From assembly GCA_045801465.1 (NCBI GenBank), contig JBJMSU010000242.1, positions 1-25,622 of the forward strand: DNA of 25,622 nt, given 5' to 3'. Under the pieces are notes generated by a model. It worked only from the letters and a program-made list of their open reading frames with translations, ran no database searches and had not been told where the DNA came from. Shown here piece after piece: positions 1 to 7,563 of the stretch (position 1 is its first letter; each line of letters starts with the position of its first letter). The translations under genes and the position numbers were made by a program. Origin of the DNA: DATFWC01 sp045801465 (GTDB lineage Bacteria; Pseudomonadota; Alphaproteobacteria; Rhizobiales; Xanthobacteraceae).

Positions 1-16
1 ACCATGATCTACCGCG

Positions 17-36
17 AAGGCCCATCGGCCTTTTTT
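17..36 (+). terminator. Rho-independent terminator of an upstream gene outside the window
   Basis: The arms AAGGCC (17-22) and GGCCTT (27-32) are separated by a 4-nt loop and run into six T residues (31-36). It faces the plus strand, so it most likely ends a plus-strand gene lying before the window. The stem is short, so this is moderately sure. Confidence 0.55.
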
Positions 37-160
37 GGGAGATATGCCGCCTTGCACAAAACGGTAGCCCGGTTCATTCAAAAGTGCTTATGCTGGCACG
101 AGTTACCGCGCAAAAGGTCCTTTCGGGGTTTCAGCGCCATCCTCACCAGGGCACGAGCGA

Positions 161-832
161 ATGAGCACAGCGAGCAAGTCCGCAGAACCGGTCAAGATCA
201 AGAAGTACGCCAACCGGCGGCTCTACAATACCGGCACCAGCACCTACGTGACGCTCGAAGACCTTGCCACCATGGTGAAGAGCGGCGAGGACTTTGTGGT
301 TTACGACGCCAAGACCGGCGAGGACATCACCCGCTCGGTGCTGACCCAGATCATCTTCGAGCAGGAGAACAAGGAAGGCGGGCAGAACCTGCTGCCGATC
401 ACCTTCCTGCGGCAGCTCATCCGCTTCTATGGCGACAGCATGCAGATGCTGGTGCCACGCTATCTCGAAGTTTCGATCGACTCGCTGACGCGCGAGCAGG
501 AAAAGTTCCGCAACCAGATGGCGCAGGCTTTCGGCGTGGGCGGCTTCGGCGCGCTCGAGGACCAGGTCCGCCGCAACATGGAAATGTTCGAGCGCGCCTT
601 CGCCATGTTTGCACCGTTCGCACGACGCGAAGGCGCGGCCGCGGAGTCGGAAACAAAGCCGGCCTCGGAAATCGACGAGCTCAAACGGCGGCTCAACGAG
701 ATGCAGAAGCGGCTCGACAGCCTGACCGAGGGCGGAGCGTCGGAGCAGTCCAGCAGCGAGATCGACGAGCTCAAGCGTCAGCTCGGCGACATGCAGCGCC
801 GCCTCGACCTTTTGACCAGCACCAGGGATTGA
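161..832 (+). CDS. phaR: PhaR, polyhydroxyalkanoate synthesis repressor
   Basis: The 223-residue protein matches the alphaproteobacterial PhaR family, a DNA- and PHA-granule-binding repressor of phasin and PHA-synthesis genes. The N-terminal PHB/PHA accumulation regulator DNA-binding domain is seen at about residues 11-75 (IKKYANRRLYNTGTSTYV, then TLEDLATMVKSGEDFVVYDA and the ITRSVLTQIIFEQE stretch). The PHB-accumulation regulatory segment with LLPITFLRQLIRFYGDSMQ follows. The start ATG is preceded by AGGG about 9 nt upstream. The C-terminus holds two copies of a 30-residue unit beginning SEIDELKR (DNA period 90 nt, from 671 and 761), predicted coiled coil; as I recall, related PhaR proteins carry about one such unit and are nearer 200 residues. 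The gene stands alone on this strand and is convergent with the EAL gene. Family knowledge says PhaR is usually autoregulated; no operator was identified here. Confidence 0.93.
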   Translation: MSTASKSAEPVKIKKYANRRLYNTGTSTYVTLEDLATMVKSGEDFVVYDAKTGEDITRSVLTQIIFEQENKEGGQNLLPITFLRQLIRFYGDSMQMLVPRYLEVSIDSLTREQEKFRNQMAQAFGVGGFGALEDQVRRNMEMFERAFAMFAPFARREGAAAESETKPASEIDELKRRLNEMQKRLDSLTEGGASEQSSSEIDELKRQLGDMQRRLDLLTSTRD

Positions 833-863
833 CCGTCCGGCTCGCCGGGCGAAGCAATGACTT

Positions 864-2663
864 TCAAGGCCGGATGGCGCTACCGGTGGCGGCCGATGGC
901 GTGCCATGCGCATGCGGCCGTTGCAGCGAAGCCGCGCCGACGAGCGCCCCCTGCAGGTAATCGCAGCCCCATCCGGTCAGCATCGCCGCGGTCTCCTCGT
1001 CCTGCACCCATTCGGCGACCGTGGCCAAGCCCAGCCCTTTCGCCAGCTCCACGATGGTGCGCACGAACAGGCGGTCATCCGCCGAGCGCGCCAGGTTCTG
1101 AACGAACGAGCCGTCGATCTTGACGATATCGACGCCCAGCTTGCGCAGGTTGCGGTAGGAGGTATGGCCGGCGCCGAAATCGTCGATGGCGATGCGGCAC
1201 CCCAGATCCTTGACGCGCCGCACGAAGCCGATCGCATCGTTGATATGCTGGAACGCCGCCGTTTCGGTGATCTCGAGCGCGATACGCCGCGCAATGCCGT
1301 CGTGGCGGCGCAGCTGAGCGGCGAAGTTCTCGCACCATTCCGGATCGAAGGTCGAAGCAGGCGATACGTTGAGACTGACGTTGAGATCGGGCGCCGCAAC
1401 GAGCTCGGCCACGACGAGCTCCACCACGCGATAGTCGATCAGGCGGATGAGGCCGAGACGTTCGGCCAGAGGAATGACGTGCTCGGCCGCGAGTACGCCG
1501 CCATCGGGGCGCCGCAGGCGCATGAGGCATTCATGAAAGGCGGGCCGGCGCGACGTCGCGTCGACCACGGGCTCGAAGGCGAGGAGAACGCGGCGCTCGT
1601 TGAGTGCAGCGACGATATCGTCGGTCGCCCGCGCGTTGTCTCGCCGCTTCTCGTCGCGCTCGATGCTCGGCCGGTACGCCGAGAATGATCCGGGCCGCAC
1701 CGCCTTGGCGGCATCGAGCGATTCCTGCGCGCGCGCCAGGATCTCGTGCACGGTGCGCGCGTGGCGTGGGGCGGTCACACCGCCGATGGTCGCCGTCACC
1801 GCCACCAGCGAGGTGGAGGTCCGCACCACCTCGTCGCGCACTTCGGCGAGCAGGCGATCGGCCGCGCCCGCCATGTCCTCGGGCGTGCAATTGTTCAACA
1901 CGATGCCGAATTTGTTGCCGGAGAAGCGCCCGAGCGAATCTCCGCCGCGCATTCGGGAACGGATGCGCTTGGCGACGGCGGCGATCACCTCGTCGGCCGC
2001 ATCGAAGCCATACGCCTCATTGATGCGGGCCAAATCGTCGATGGCCACCAGGAGGAAGCCGCACGACGAACGAAAGCGGATCGCATCACGCAGCGCGTCC
2101 CCGAGCACCTCGGTCAGGTGCCATCGGTTCATCTCGCCGGTGAGGGCGTCGAAGCGGGACAGAAACGAGAGCCGCTCCTGCTGGGCATGTCGTTCATTGA
2201 CGATCCGGATCACACCCTGCGCACGGCTCGGGCGCCCATCGGCAGCCGCGAACCAGCGGCCGGTGTCCTCGATCCAGGTCTTGCTGTGCGGCTCGGAACC
2301 TAATCGCAGGCAATACTCGGTCTGATAGGGAACGCCCCTTCCGTCGTCGCGCTGCACCGAATGCATCACGGCATCGAACCGCGTCTGCATGTTGTCACGG
2401 TCGAGCAAGGCCGCGTAAAGACGGCCGGTTGCGATTGCCGCGCGGTCGACCGCGAGCATGCCGCCGACATTGGGACTCCAGGCAAGCTCGTCGGTGCCGA
2501 TGTCCCAGCGATAGGCGGCTTCTCCGATCGAAGCCAGAATCTCGGCGGTTTCGGACGAAGCGACGCCCAGGGCATTGCCCGAAGCGTCCTGCTCCGCCGC
2601 GACATGACGACGATCCATCCCCGGCGTTTGGAACAGAGGCTTGGTCGGATTGTTGCTGGACAC
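864..2663 (-). CDS. PAS / degenerate GGDEF / EAL domain signalling protein
   Basis: The 599-residue protein has no signal peptide or obvious membrane helix, so it is probably cytosolic. A PAS-like segment lies at about 45-160 (YRWDIGTDELAWSPN). A GGDEF-type domain is at about 165-330, but the signature is replaced by S-G-N-K-F (248-252), so diguanylate cyclase activity is unlikely. The EAL domain (about 350-580) starts with ECL in place of EAL (378-380). It keeps the metal and catalytic landmarks: NVSP, EITE, IDDFGAG (493-499), VKIDGSF, the glutamate of VAEWVQ, and DYLQG. It is therefore plausibly an active cyclic-di-GMP phosphodiesterase with a sensory or regulatory GGDEF. The GTG start is chosen for a GAGGGG ribosome site about 8 nt upstream; an in-frame ATG occurs 15 codons later. 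It overlaps no gene and ends 31 bp from the phaR stop. Confidence 0.9.
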   Translation of the reverse strand: MSSNNPTKPLFQTPGMDRRHVAAEQDASGNALGVASSETAEILASIGEAAYRWDIGTDELAWSPNVGGMLAVDRAAIATGRLYAALLDRDNMQTRFDAVMHSVQRDDGRGVPYQTEYCLRLGSEPHSKTWIEDTGRWFAAADGRPSRAQGVIRIVNERHAQQERLSFLSRFDALTGEMNRWHLTEVLGDALRDAIRFRSSCGFLLVAIDDLARINEAYGFDAADEVIAAVAKRIRSRMRGGDSLGRFSGNKFGIVLNNCTPEDMAGAADRLLAEVRDEVVRTSTSLVAVTATIGGVTAPRHARTVHEILARAQESLDAAKAVRPGSFSAYRPSIERDEKRRDNARATDDIVAALNERRVLLAFEPVVDATSRRPAFHECLMRLRRPDGGVLAAEHVIPLAERLGLIRLIDYRVVELVVAELVAAPDLNVSLNVSPASTFDPEWCENFAAQLRRHDGIARRIALEITETAAFQHINDAIGFVRRVKDLGCRIAIDDFGAGHTSYRNLRKLGVDIVKIDGSFVQNLARSADDRLFVRTIVELAKGLGLATVAEWVQDEETAAMLTGWGCDYLQGALVGAASLQRPHAHGTPSAATGSAIRP

Positions 2664-2812
2664 GATCGGAACCCCTCAAGCGAATCGAGCGTCGCTAGGG
2701 CCACGCATCATATGGACGAATTTTGAAGATTCGGGAAACTGTTGTTCGCCCCCCGCGGTTAGCAAAGCGGGATGGCTTTCTTCCAAGCGCCGTCCCGCTC
2801 TAGCTTCTTGTT

Positions 2813-2886
2813 AGAGCATGATCTTTTCGGAAACGGGTGCCCAGCTCGGATCAGGTCCGGGGCGGGCTTTTTCCGGATCATGCTCT
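2813..2886. repeat. Intergenic palindromic repeat of the AGAGCATGAT...ATCATGCTCT type
   Basis: Terminal arms AGAGCATGAT (2813-2822) and ATCATGCTCT (2877-2886) are perfect 10-bp inverted repeats. Inside them, CTTTTCGGAA and TTTTTCCGG continue the pairing. This resembles a dispersed intergenic repeat that I recall from Bradyrhizobiaceae-type genomes; only one copy is in the window. Confidence 0.7.
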
Positions 2887-2943
2887 CGGTCAGCAGGTGT
2901 GCCGGGCACGCCGCTTGCGAATGGGTAGACGCGACGGCGCAAC

Positions 2944-2960
2944 GTGTCCCAATATGACAC
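2944..2960. promoter_or_regulatory. Short inverted repeat just upstream of a small gene
   Basis: GTGTC (2944-2948) and GACAC (2956-2960) flank a 7-bp spacer and end three bases before the GGAGG ribosome site of the gene at 2973. It could be an operator or chance. Confidence 0.2.
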
Positions 2961-2972
2961 ACGGAGGCGGGC

Positions 2973-3296
2973 ATGCAGGCGAAAGCCACAGGCTCCGGCC
3001 AGGATCTGGTCCCGCCCAGCGGTGCCCCGGATGGCCCGACCGCGGCGGCGAATTCGCATGTCCCCAGCGAAGGCCCCCGGGCGCTCGTTCCCCTCCATTT
3101 GGTCGATTCGATTGCCTGCCGCGGTTACCATTATCCAAGCGCAACGTTCGTGGCACATCTCATCGCGGTCGATCGCGGGGTGCCGCAGCTGCGGATGCGC
3201 CGCCGTGCCGCGCCGGCAGACGCGGTCGCGGTCTACACGGCTGCGCTCACGGGTGCACCCCTGCAGGCCGGTCGCAAGCTCCGCCGATCGGTGTAG
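2973..3296 (+). CDS. Small conserved-type hypothetical protein
   Basis: The 107-residue product has no catalytic motif that I recognise. The ATG has a very good ribosome site, GGAGG about 7 nt upstream. The second half (SATFVAHLIAVDRGVPQLRMRRR then ADAVAVYTAA, ending in KLRRSV) resembles small hypothetical proteins of Hyphomicrobiales with a FVAxLIA...PQxRxRRR pattern and a C-terminal R-S-V; this is from memory. It has no signal peptide or membrane helix, and the N-terminus is low in structure and rich in P, G and A. It sits alone between an inverted repeat and a palindromic element, convergent with the gamma-glutamyltransferase gene. The function is unknown. Confidence 0.7.
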   Translation: MQAKATGSGQDLVPPSGAPDGPTAAANSHVPSEGPRALVPLHLVDSIACRGYHYPSATFVAHLIAVDRGVPQLRMRRRAAPADAVAVYTAALTGAPLQAGRKLRRSV

Positions 3297-3300
3297 CGAT

Positions 3301-3377
3301 GAATGGCGAGTGGCGAATAGCGAATAGCGAAAAAGCGCCTCTTTGCTGCGCTATTCGCCATTCGCTATTCGCCGTTC
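3301..3377. repeat. Palindromic element of ATTCGCN heptads with core GCGCCTCTTT
   Basis: The left arm (3301-3330) is made of GCGAATR/GCGAGTG-type heptads and the right arm (3348-3377) of their complement (CTATTCGCCATTCGC and so on). The loop carries GCGCCTCTTT (3335-3344). The same design and the same loop core recur at 10784-10897. It lies between two convergent genes and could fold into a long hairpin in either transcript. The stop codon of the gamma-glutamyltransferase gene lies at its edge (3376-3378). Confidence 0.8.
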
Positions 3378-4959
3378 AATACCCCAGCGCACAGCCGTCC
3401 TTGCGCGGATCGGATCCGCCGATCAGCACGCCGCGATCCCAGTCGATCTGGATCGCCTGCCCGCCGCCCCAGGGCTGCGGTGAGACCACGACTTCATGAC
3501 CGCGCTGCTCGAGCCCAGCAATCGTTGAGCGCGGGACGCCCCGCTCGACGACGCTCATCGCGCCGACGAAGAACGCGCGGGGAGCATCGATCGCCGCCTG
3601 AACGTCCATGCCGTAGTCCACCATGTTGGTCACGACCTGGGCATGGCCCATCGGCTGGTAGTGGGCGCCCATGACGCCGAACGACATGGCGCAGCGACCA
3701 TCGCGCATGGCCATGGCCGGGATGATCGTGTGCATCGGCCGCTTGCCCGGCCCGATGCAGTTCGGATGCGCGGAATCGAGCACGAAGCAGGCGCCACGGT
3801 TGTGCAGAACGATGCCGGTCTTTTCGGTGCAGATGCCGACGCCGAAATGGGAGAACAGCGAGTTGATCAGCGACACTGCCATGCGGTCGCGATCGACCAC
3901 CGTGAGGTAGACGGTGTCGCTGTCGAGCGCCGGCGCGGCCGTGGCGGCGATCCGGCACGAGCGGTCGATCCGGTTCGCCAGTTGGCGGGCCATGGCCTTG
4001 TCGAGCAGCGCCGGAACCGCGGCGCGCATGAACGACGGCTCCGCCAGGTGTCGGTCGCGCACCGCAAAGGCGAGGCGCGCCGCCTCAAGGGCAAGATGAA
4101 AACGCTCGGGCCCGAGCGGATCGAGCGCGGCGAGATCGAAATTCTCCAGCACGTTGAGCAGGACCAGCGCGGTGAGCCCCTGGCCGCTCGGCGGCAGCTC
4201 GAGGACGTCGAGGCCGCGATAATTGGTGGCGATCGGCTCGACCACATCGCCGCAATGGCGGGACAGATCGTCAGGGCTGAGAAACGAGCCGCGCGCCTTG
4301 ACGGTCGCCACGATGTCCTCGGCGATGGGCCCGTCATAGAAGGCGCGCGGACCCCGCGCGGCGATCTCCTTCAGCGTTGCCGCCAGCGCCGGCAGGCGGA
4401 TCACGTCGCCGACCGCCGGCGCGCGTCCGTGCGGGAGATAGTGGCGGGCGGCGCCTGGATCGCCGCGCAGGCGCTCGGTTTCGAGCGCCCAATCGTGGGC
4501 GACACGGGGAGCAACGGGAAAACCATGCTCGGCATAATGGATCGCCGGCGCCAGAGCGCGATCGAGCCCGAAACGGCCGTGCGCCTCGAGGATCGCCGCC
4601 CATGCTTCGATCGCCCCCGGAACGGTCACGGCGTGCACGGAATTGCCGGCGAGATAACCCGGCTCATCGCTGGCCAGCGGCTTCACTCCGAGTGCGCTGG
4701 CGGCGCGCCCGGAGCCGTTGTAGCCCCAGATCGGCGCATCCGGCTTGGCAACGATGCAGAAGCAATCGCCGCCAATGCCGGTCATGTGCGGCTCGACGAC
4801 GCTGAGCACCGCAACAGCGGTGACGGCTGCGTCCGCTGCGGTACCGCCCGCGCGCAAGGCCTCGATGGCGGCTTGCGTCGCCACCTGATGCGACGTCGCC
4901 GCCATTGCGTCGCACGCGATCGCCGGCGAGCGGCCGGGCAGGTGGAAATCGCGCGTCAT
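3376..4959 (-). CDS. Gamma-glutamyltransferase family protein (N-terminal nucleophile hydrolase)
   Basis: The 527-residue protein belongs to the gamma-glutamyltranspeptidase family, which self-cleaves before a threonine and transfers or hydrolyses gamma-glutamyl groups. Family landmarks are MAATSHQVATQAAIEALRAGG (about 19-39), VVEPHMTGIGGDCF (54-67), and the cleavage/catalytic region DSDTVYLTVVD with the likely nucleophile Thr349. NSLFSHFG and GGSDPRKDGCALGY at the C-terminus follow. I see no clear signal peptide, unlike classical periplasmic Ggt, so it may be cytosolic and act on another substrate. The reading frame stays open 42 codons further upstream, but that part is translated repeat DNA. 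The ATG at 4959 fits the family N-terminus (FHLPGRSP) and is used here, with GGAATCGGGAC before it. The start codon lies inside the terminal hairpin of the repeat array, which may influence translation. Confidence 0.9.
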   Translation of the reverse strand: MTRDFHLPGRSPAIACDAMAATSHQVATQAAIEALRAGGTAADAAVTAVAVLSVVEPHMTGIGGDCFCIVAKPDAPIWGYNGSGRAASALGVKPLASDEPGYLAGNSVHAVTVPGAIEAWAAILEAHGRFGLDRALAPAIHYAEHGFPVAPRVAHDWALETERLRGDPGAARHYLPHGRAPAVGDVIRLPALAATLKEIAARGPRAFYDGPIAEDIVATVKARGSFLSPDDLSRHCGDVVEPIATNYRGLDVLELPPSGQGLTALVLLNVLENFDLAALDPLGPERFHLALEAARLAFAVRDRHLAEPSFMRAAVPALLDKAMARQLANRIDRSCRIAATAAPALDSDTVYLTVVDRDRMAVSLINSLFSHFGVGICTEKTGIVLHNRGACFVLDSAHPNCIGPGKRPMHTIIPAMAMRDGRCAMSFGVMGAHYQPMGHAQVVTNMVDYGMDVQAAIDAPRAFFVGAMSVVERGVPRSTIAGLEQRGHEVVVSPQPWGGGQAIQIDWDRGVLIGGSDPRKDGCALGY

Positions 4960-5314
4960 GTCCCGATTCCAACGGAATGGGACATGCAAGCGCCCCCCTT
5001 CCGAAGTTCGTGATACATCGCAGCACCCTCTGACACGAACTTCGGAAGCAAAGGGGCACTGGTGTCCCGATTCCGAAGTTCGCAAAACTTTGCAGCACGC
5101 TCTGATGCGAACTTCGGAATCAAAAGGGACACTAGCAACCTATGATTCTAGTGCCCCTTTGAACCCCAACTTCGCAATCGGACTCGCGGCAAGAATATGC
5201 GAACTTCGGGTTCGGGGGCACTGGCAAGTCTATGACTCGAGTGCCGCTGTCGATTTGAAGTTCGTAAACGAGCTTGCCGCAGGCACGGTAGGAACTTCAA
5301 ATCGGCGGCACTAG
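4957..5314. repeat. Tandem array of four palindromic units plus an end hairpin
   Basis: Four hairpin units of about 70 bp follow one another: 4992-5060, 5062-5132, 5151-5221 and 5241-5311. Each has outer arms of the form GTGYCCC...GGGRCAC and inner arms containing GAAGTTCG or its complement. Unit 2 has perfect 16-bp inner arms (GATTCCGAAGTTCGCA, 5069-5084 and 5106-5121); unit 4 has perfect 12-bp arms (5252-5263 and 5292-5303). Units 2-3 and 3-4 are joined by related spacers of 18-19 bp (GCAA..CTATGA.TC). A smaller hairpin (4957-4986, CATGTCCC...GGGACATG) covers the start codon of the gene on the left. The array occupies the whole gap between two minus-strand genes, and its right edge CTAG provides the TAG stop of the upstream gene. 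Confidence 0.85.
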
Positions 5315-5736
5315 CCCCGGTCCGCCGGGACCATCGCCTCTTCGATCGCGACGTCGCGGCGCGCCGCCCGCGCCGTGATGGCAAACCCGCCGATCGTGTC
5401 GACCAAGCTGATCATCATGAGCAGGAAGAAGGTCGAGGTCGCCGCCTGCGCAATGAGCAGGAATTCGATCAACATGACGACGAACAACGCCATCGACAGC
5501 ATATGGTCGATGATGCCGCGACTGGCGCTCGAGCGCGATGCTTTGAAGATCTCGATGAATAGAAGCAGGATGGCGAACGTAAGCAGTGCGTCCTGGGCTG
5601 TGATGACCCATCTTGCTCCCGACATCATCTGGATGGTGGCGAGCGGGTCCGTCCAGCCGACGCCAGGGGTGAGAAACGCGATCATGTTGTAGATCGCGAA
5701 CGGGATGATCAGCAGGGGAATCCCGATCAGGAACAC
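5311..5736 (-). CDS. Small membrane protein with four predicted helices, function unknown
   Basis: The 141-residue protein is strongly hydrophobic with about four membrane segments: near 2-24 (FLIGIPLLIIPFAIYNMIAF), 45-65, 78-98 (MLSMALFVVMLIEFLLIAQA) and 100-120. The loop between helices 1 and 2 (GVGWTDPLATIQMMSGARWVI) and the charged segment FKASRSSASRGIIDHML look like cytosolic or interfacial parts. The start is GTG with GAGGAGG about 7 nt upstream, which is convincing. The stop TAG is formed at the junction with the palindromic array, so the C-terminus may have been altered by the insertion. I do not recognise the family with certainty. It lies upstream of the gamma-glutamyltransferase gene on the same strand, but the array between them makes co-transcription uncertain. 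Confidence 0.75.
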   Translation of the reverse strand: MFLIGIPLLIIPFAIYNMIAFLTPGVGWTDPLATIQMMSGARWVITAQDALLTFAILLLFIEIFKASRSSASRGIIDHMLSMALFVVMLIEFLLIAQAATSTFFLLMMISLVDTIGGFAITARAARRDVAIEEAMVPADRG

Positions 5737-5804
5737 GGGCTTGCCTCCTCGCTATCGTATGAAGCATGTCCGACCCGTTGCGGATCCAGACACGCTCCGC
5801 ACGG

Positions 5805-5990
5805 TCACACTTCCGACTTCGGCTTGAAGACCTGGCGGCCTTTGTACATGCCGGTCTTCAGGTCGATATGATGGGGCCGGCGCAGCTCGCCCGAATCCTT
5901 GTCTTCGACGTAGGTCGGCCTCTTCAATGCGTCGGCGGAGCGCCGCATGCCGCGTTTCGACGGCGAGGTTTTTCGCTTCGGGACAGCCAT
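5805..5990 (-). CDS. rpmF: Large-subunit ribosomal protein bL32
   Basis: The 61-residue sequence starts MAVPKRKTSPSKRGMRRSAD and ends GRQVFKPKSEV, the standard alphaproteobacterial bL32. It is a 50S component near the peptidyl-transferase side. The ATG at 5990 has AGGAG about 7 nt upstream. The frame is open much further upstream (to 6416), but that part lies antisense-free inside mtgA in another frame and is not L32. It has no zinc-ribbon cysteines, so it is the zinc-independent form. It follows mtgA on the same strand with an 80-bp gap, a common arrangement in Hyphomicrobiales. Confidence 0.96.
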   Translation of the reverse strand: MAVPKRKTSPSKRGMRRSADALKRPTYVEDKDSGELRRPHHIDLKTGMYKGRQVFKPKSEV

Positions 5991-6070
5991 GGCTTCTCCT
6001 TGATCGTCTGGCGCCAGGCGCCCGGACGTGATGGGCAACCCGGGCTTATAGTGGATCACGCACGAGAAGG

Positions 6071-6775
6071 CTAGTTCTTGCGAGGCTTCACGCATGCGCC
6101 GAGCTGGGGCGAGCGAGCCGCGCGGGCGGCATAGATGCCGGCGAGGCGCTGCACGACGGCGCCGGGCTGGCGCGCGCTCCGTCGTTTCGGATTGGGCAGG
6201 ATCGAGGCCAGCAAAGCCGCTTCTCGAGGGCTCAGGTCGCGCACGCTCTTGCCGAACGCCGAGCGGGCCCCGGCCTGGGCGCCGAACTCGCCGTTCGGGC
6301 CCCATTCGGCGACGTTGAGATAGATCTCCATGATGCGCCGCTTGGACATCACCAGGTCGGTCCACAAGGCCAGGGGAAATTCCAGCGCCTTGCGCACGAA
6401 GCTGCGACCCGACCACAGGAACAGGTTCTTGGCCGTCTGTTGAGTGATGGTCGACGCGCCACGCGCCTCGGTGAAGTCATCGGCGTCTTCGATCGCATCG
6501 CGCAACGCCCCCAGATCAACGCCGCGATGCTGGCAGAAGCGGGCGTCTTCGGCGACGATGACGGCGAGCGGAAGCGCCGGTGTCATCTGCTCGAGCGGCA
6601 CCCACACGCGCTCGACCCGCTGCCGCGTCACCCAGCGCCACAGCATCGGGGTCGAGACCGGCGGCACGACGAGATACACGAGCACCAGCAGATAAGGCAG
6701 CAGCATCAGCACGACGGCGACCGCCAGCGCCCAGCGGAGCAAGCGAATGGAAGCGGGGCGTTCGACCGGCGACAT
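6071..6775 (-). CDS. mtgA: Monofunctional peptidoglycan glycosyltransferase (GT51)
   Basis: MtgA polymerises lipid II into glycan strands without a transpeptidase domain. The 234-residue protein has one N-terminal membrane anchor (about 12-38) and then the GT51 domain on the periplasmic side. Motif 1 is EDARFCQHRGVD with catalytic Glu76; motif 2 is RGASTITQQTAKNLFL (105-120), with Ala replacing the second Gly of the usual GGS; then RKALEF and KRRIMEIYLNVAEWG (145-159). The length is normal. The ATG at 6775 (GAGAAG upstream) is preferred to an upstream TTG at 6811 that would add 12 residues. The 90-bp gap to the divergent DUF1345 gene should contain both promoters. It is followed by rpmF on the same strand. 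Confidence 0.94.
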   Translation of the reverse strand: MSPVERPASIRLLRWALAVAVVLMLLPYLLVLVYLVVPPVSTPMLWRWVTRQRVERVWVPLEQMTPALPLAVIVAEDARFCQHRGVDLGALRDAIEDADDFTEARGASTITQQTAKNLFLWSGRSFVRKALEFPLALWTDLVMSKRRIMEIYLNVAEWGPNGEFGAQAGARSAFGKSVRDLSPREAALLASILPNPKRRSARQPGAVVQRLAGIYAARAARSPQLGACVKPRKN

Positions 6776-6864
6776 GGGGCGATTTACTTCTCGCGCAGGC
6801 GCTTGGGTCAAGCTGCCCGGCGAGACCGCTTGAGCTTGGCCGCGTTTGCGGCTGGAATAGAGGC

Positions 6865-7542
6865 ATGAACGAGCCCTCCCATCAACACCGCCGGCCTTTG
6901 CCGCGCGCGGTGCGCATCGTGCGTGCCCGTCCGCGGCTGTTCCTGTGCGCCCTGATCGGCCTCATCGTCATTGCGGCGCTGCCGGGGGAATGGCAGCTCA
7001 CCACCCGCATGCTGATCGGCTGGGACACCGGCATCGCGCTCTATCTCGCGGCCGCCTTGGGCGTCATGGCGCGCGCCGACCTCCAGCACATTCGCCGGCA
7101 GTCCGCGCTGCAGGACGAGGGCCGCGTCGCCATCCTGGTGCTGACCGTCGCCGCCGCGCTGGCGAGCATCGCCGCCATCATCGTCGAGCTCGGCACCACC
7201 CCGGGCGCCACCCGCGAGCCCATTCGCCTGGTACTGGCGACGATCACCATCGTGCTGTCGTGGGCCTTCATCCACACAATCTTCGCGCTCCATTACGCGC
7301 ACGAGTACCATGCCGAGCACCGGAAGCATCGCGGCGGGCTGGCATTCCCCGGCGACGAGCCGCCCGACTACTGGGACTTTGTGTACTTCTCCTTCGTCAT
7401 CGGCATGGCGGCGCAGACCTCCGACGTGGCCATCACGTCGAAGGCCATCCGCCGGACCGTTGCGGCGCACGGCATCGTCTCGTTCGTGTTCAATGCCGCG
7501 CTGCTGGCGCTCACCGTGAACATCGCCGCCAGCGCGATCTGA
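6865..7542 (+). CDS. DUF1345 family integral membrane protein
   Basis: The 225-residue protein resembles the DUF1345 family of bacterial inner-membrane proteins of unknown function. Hydrophobic helices are visible at about 25-42, 50-70, 88-108, 120-142 and 200-222. Typical family sequence is present: SWAFIHTIFALHYAHEYH (about 130-147) followed by DYWDFVYFSFVIGMAAQTSDV (166-186). The start ATG at 6865 has AGAGG directly upstream; the frame is open for 95 further codons inside the antisense mtgA, which I treat as fortuitous. It lies 21 bp upstream of the Na+/H+ antiporter on the same strand, so the two are probably co-transcribed and may act together in ion or envelope homeostasis; that link is inference. 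Confidence 0.88.
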   Translation: MNEPSHQHRRPLPRAVRIVRARPRLFLCALIGLIVIAALPGEWQLTTRMLIGWDTGIALYLAAALGVMARADLQHIRRQSALQDEGRVAILVLTVAAALASIAAIIVELGTTPGATREPIRLVLATITIVLSWAFIHTIFALHYAHEYHAEHRKHRGGLAFPGDEPPDYWDFVYFSFVIGMAAQTSDVAITSKAIRRTVAAHGIVSFVFNAALLALTVNIAASAI

Positions 7543-7563
7543 CCCGGAAGCGGGGCACGAGTG

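Larger units (their letters stand above)
2664..2972. other. Divergent intergenic region without a gene
   Basis: This gap separates the divergent EAL gene and a small plus-strand gene, so it should hold both promoters. The only clear structures are a palindromic repeat at 2813-2886 and a short inverted repeat at 2944-2960. I could not identify convincing -35/-10 pairs. Confidence 0.5.

Noticed and set aside
4..960. 318-codon plus-strand frame over phaR
   Set aside because: It is the wrong register across phaR and runs into the EAL gene; PhaR is the clear product.
3643..5013. 456-codon open frame on the plus strand
   Set aside because: It lies wholly opposite the gamma-glutamyltransferase gene, has no family features and is the kind of long shadow frame expected at high GC.
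4957..5314. CRISPR-like array
   Set aside because: Units are palindromes of about 70 bp with related, not unique, spacers, and no cas genes are near.
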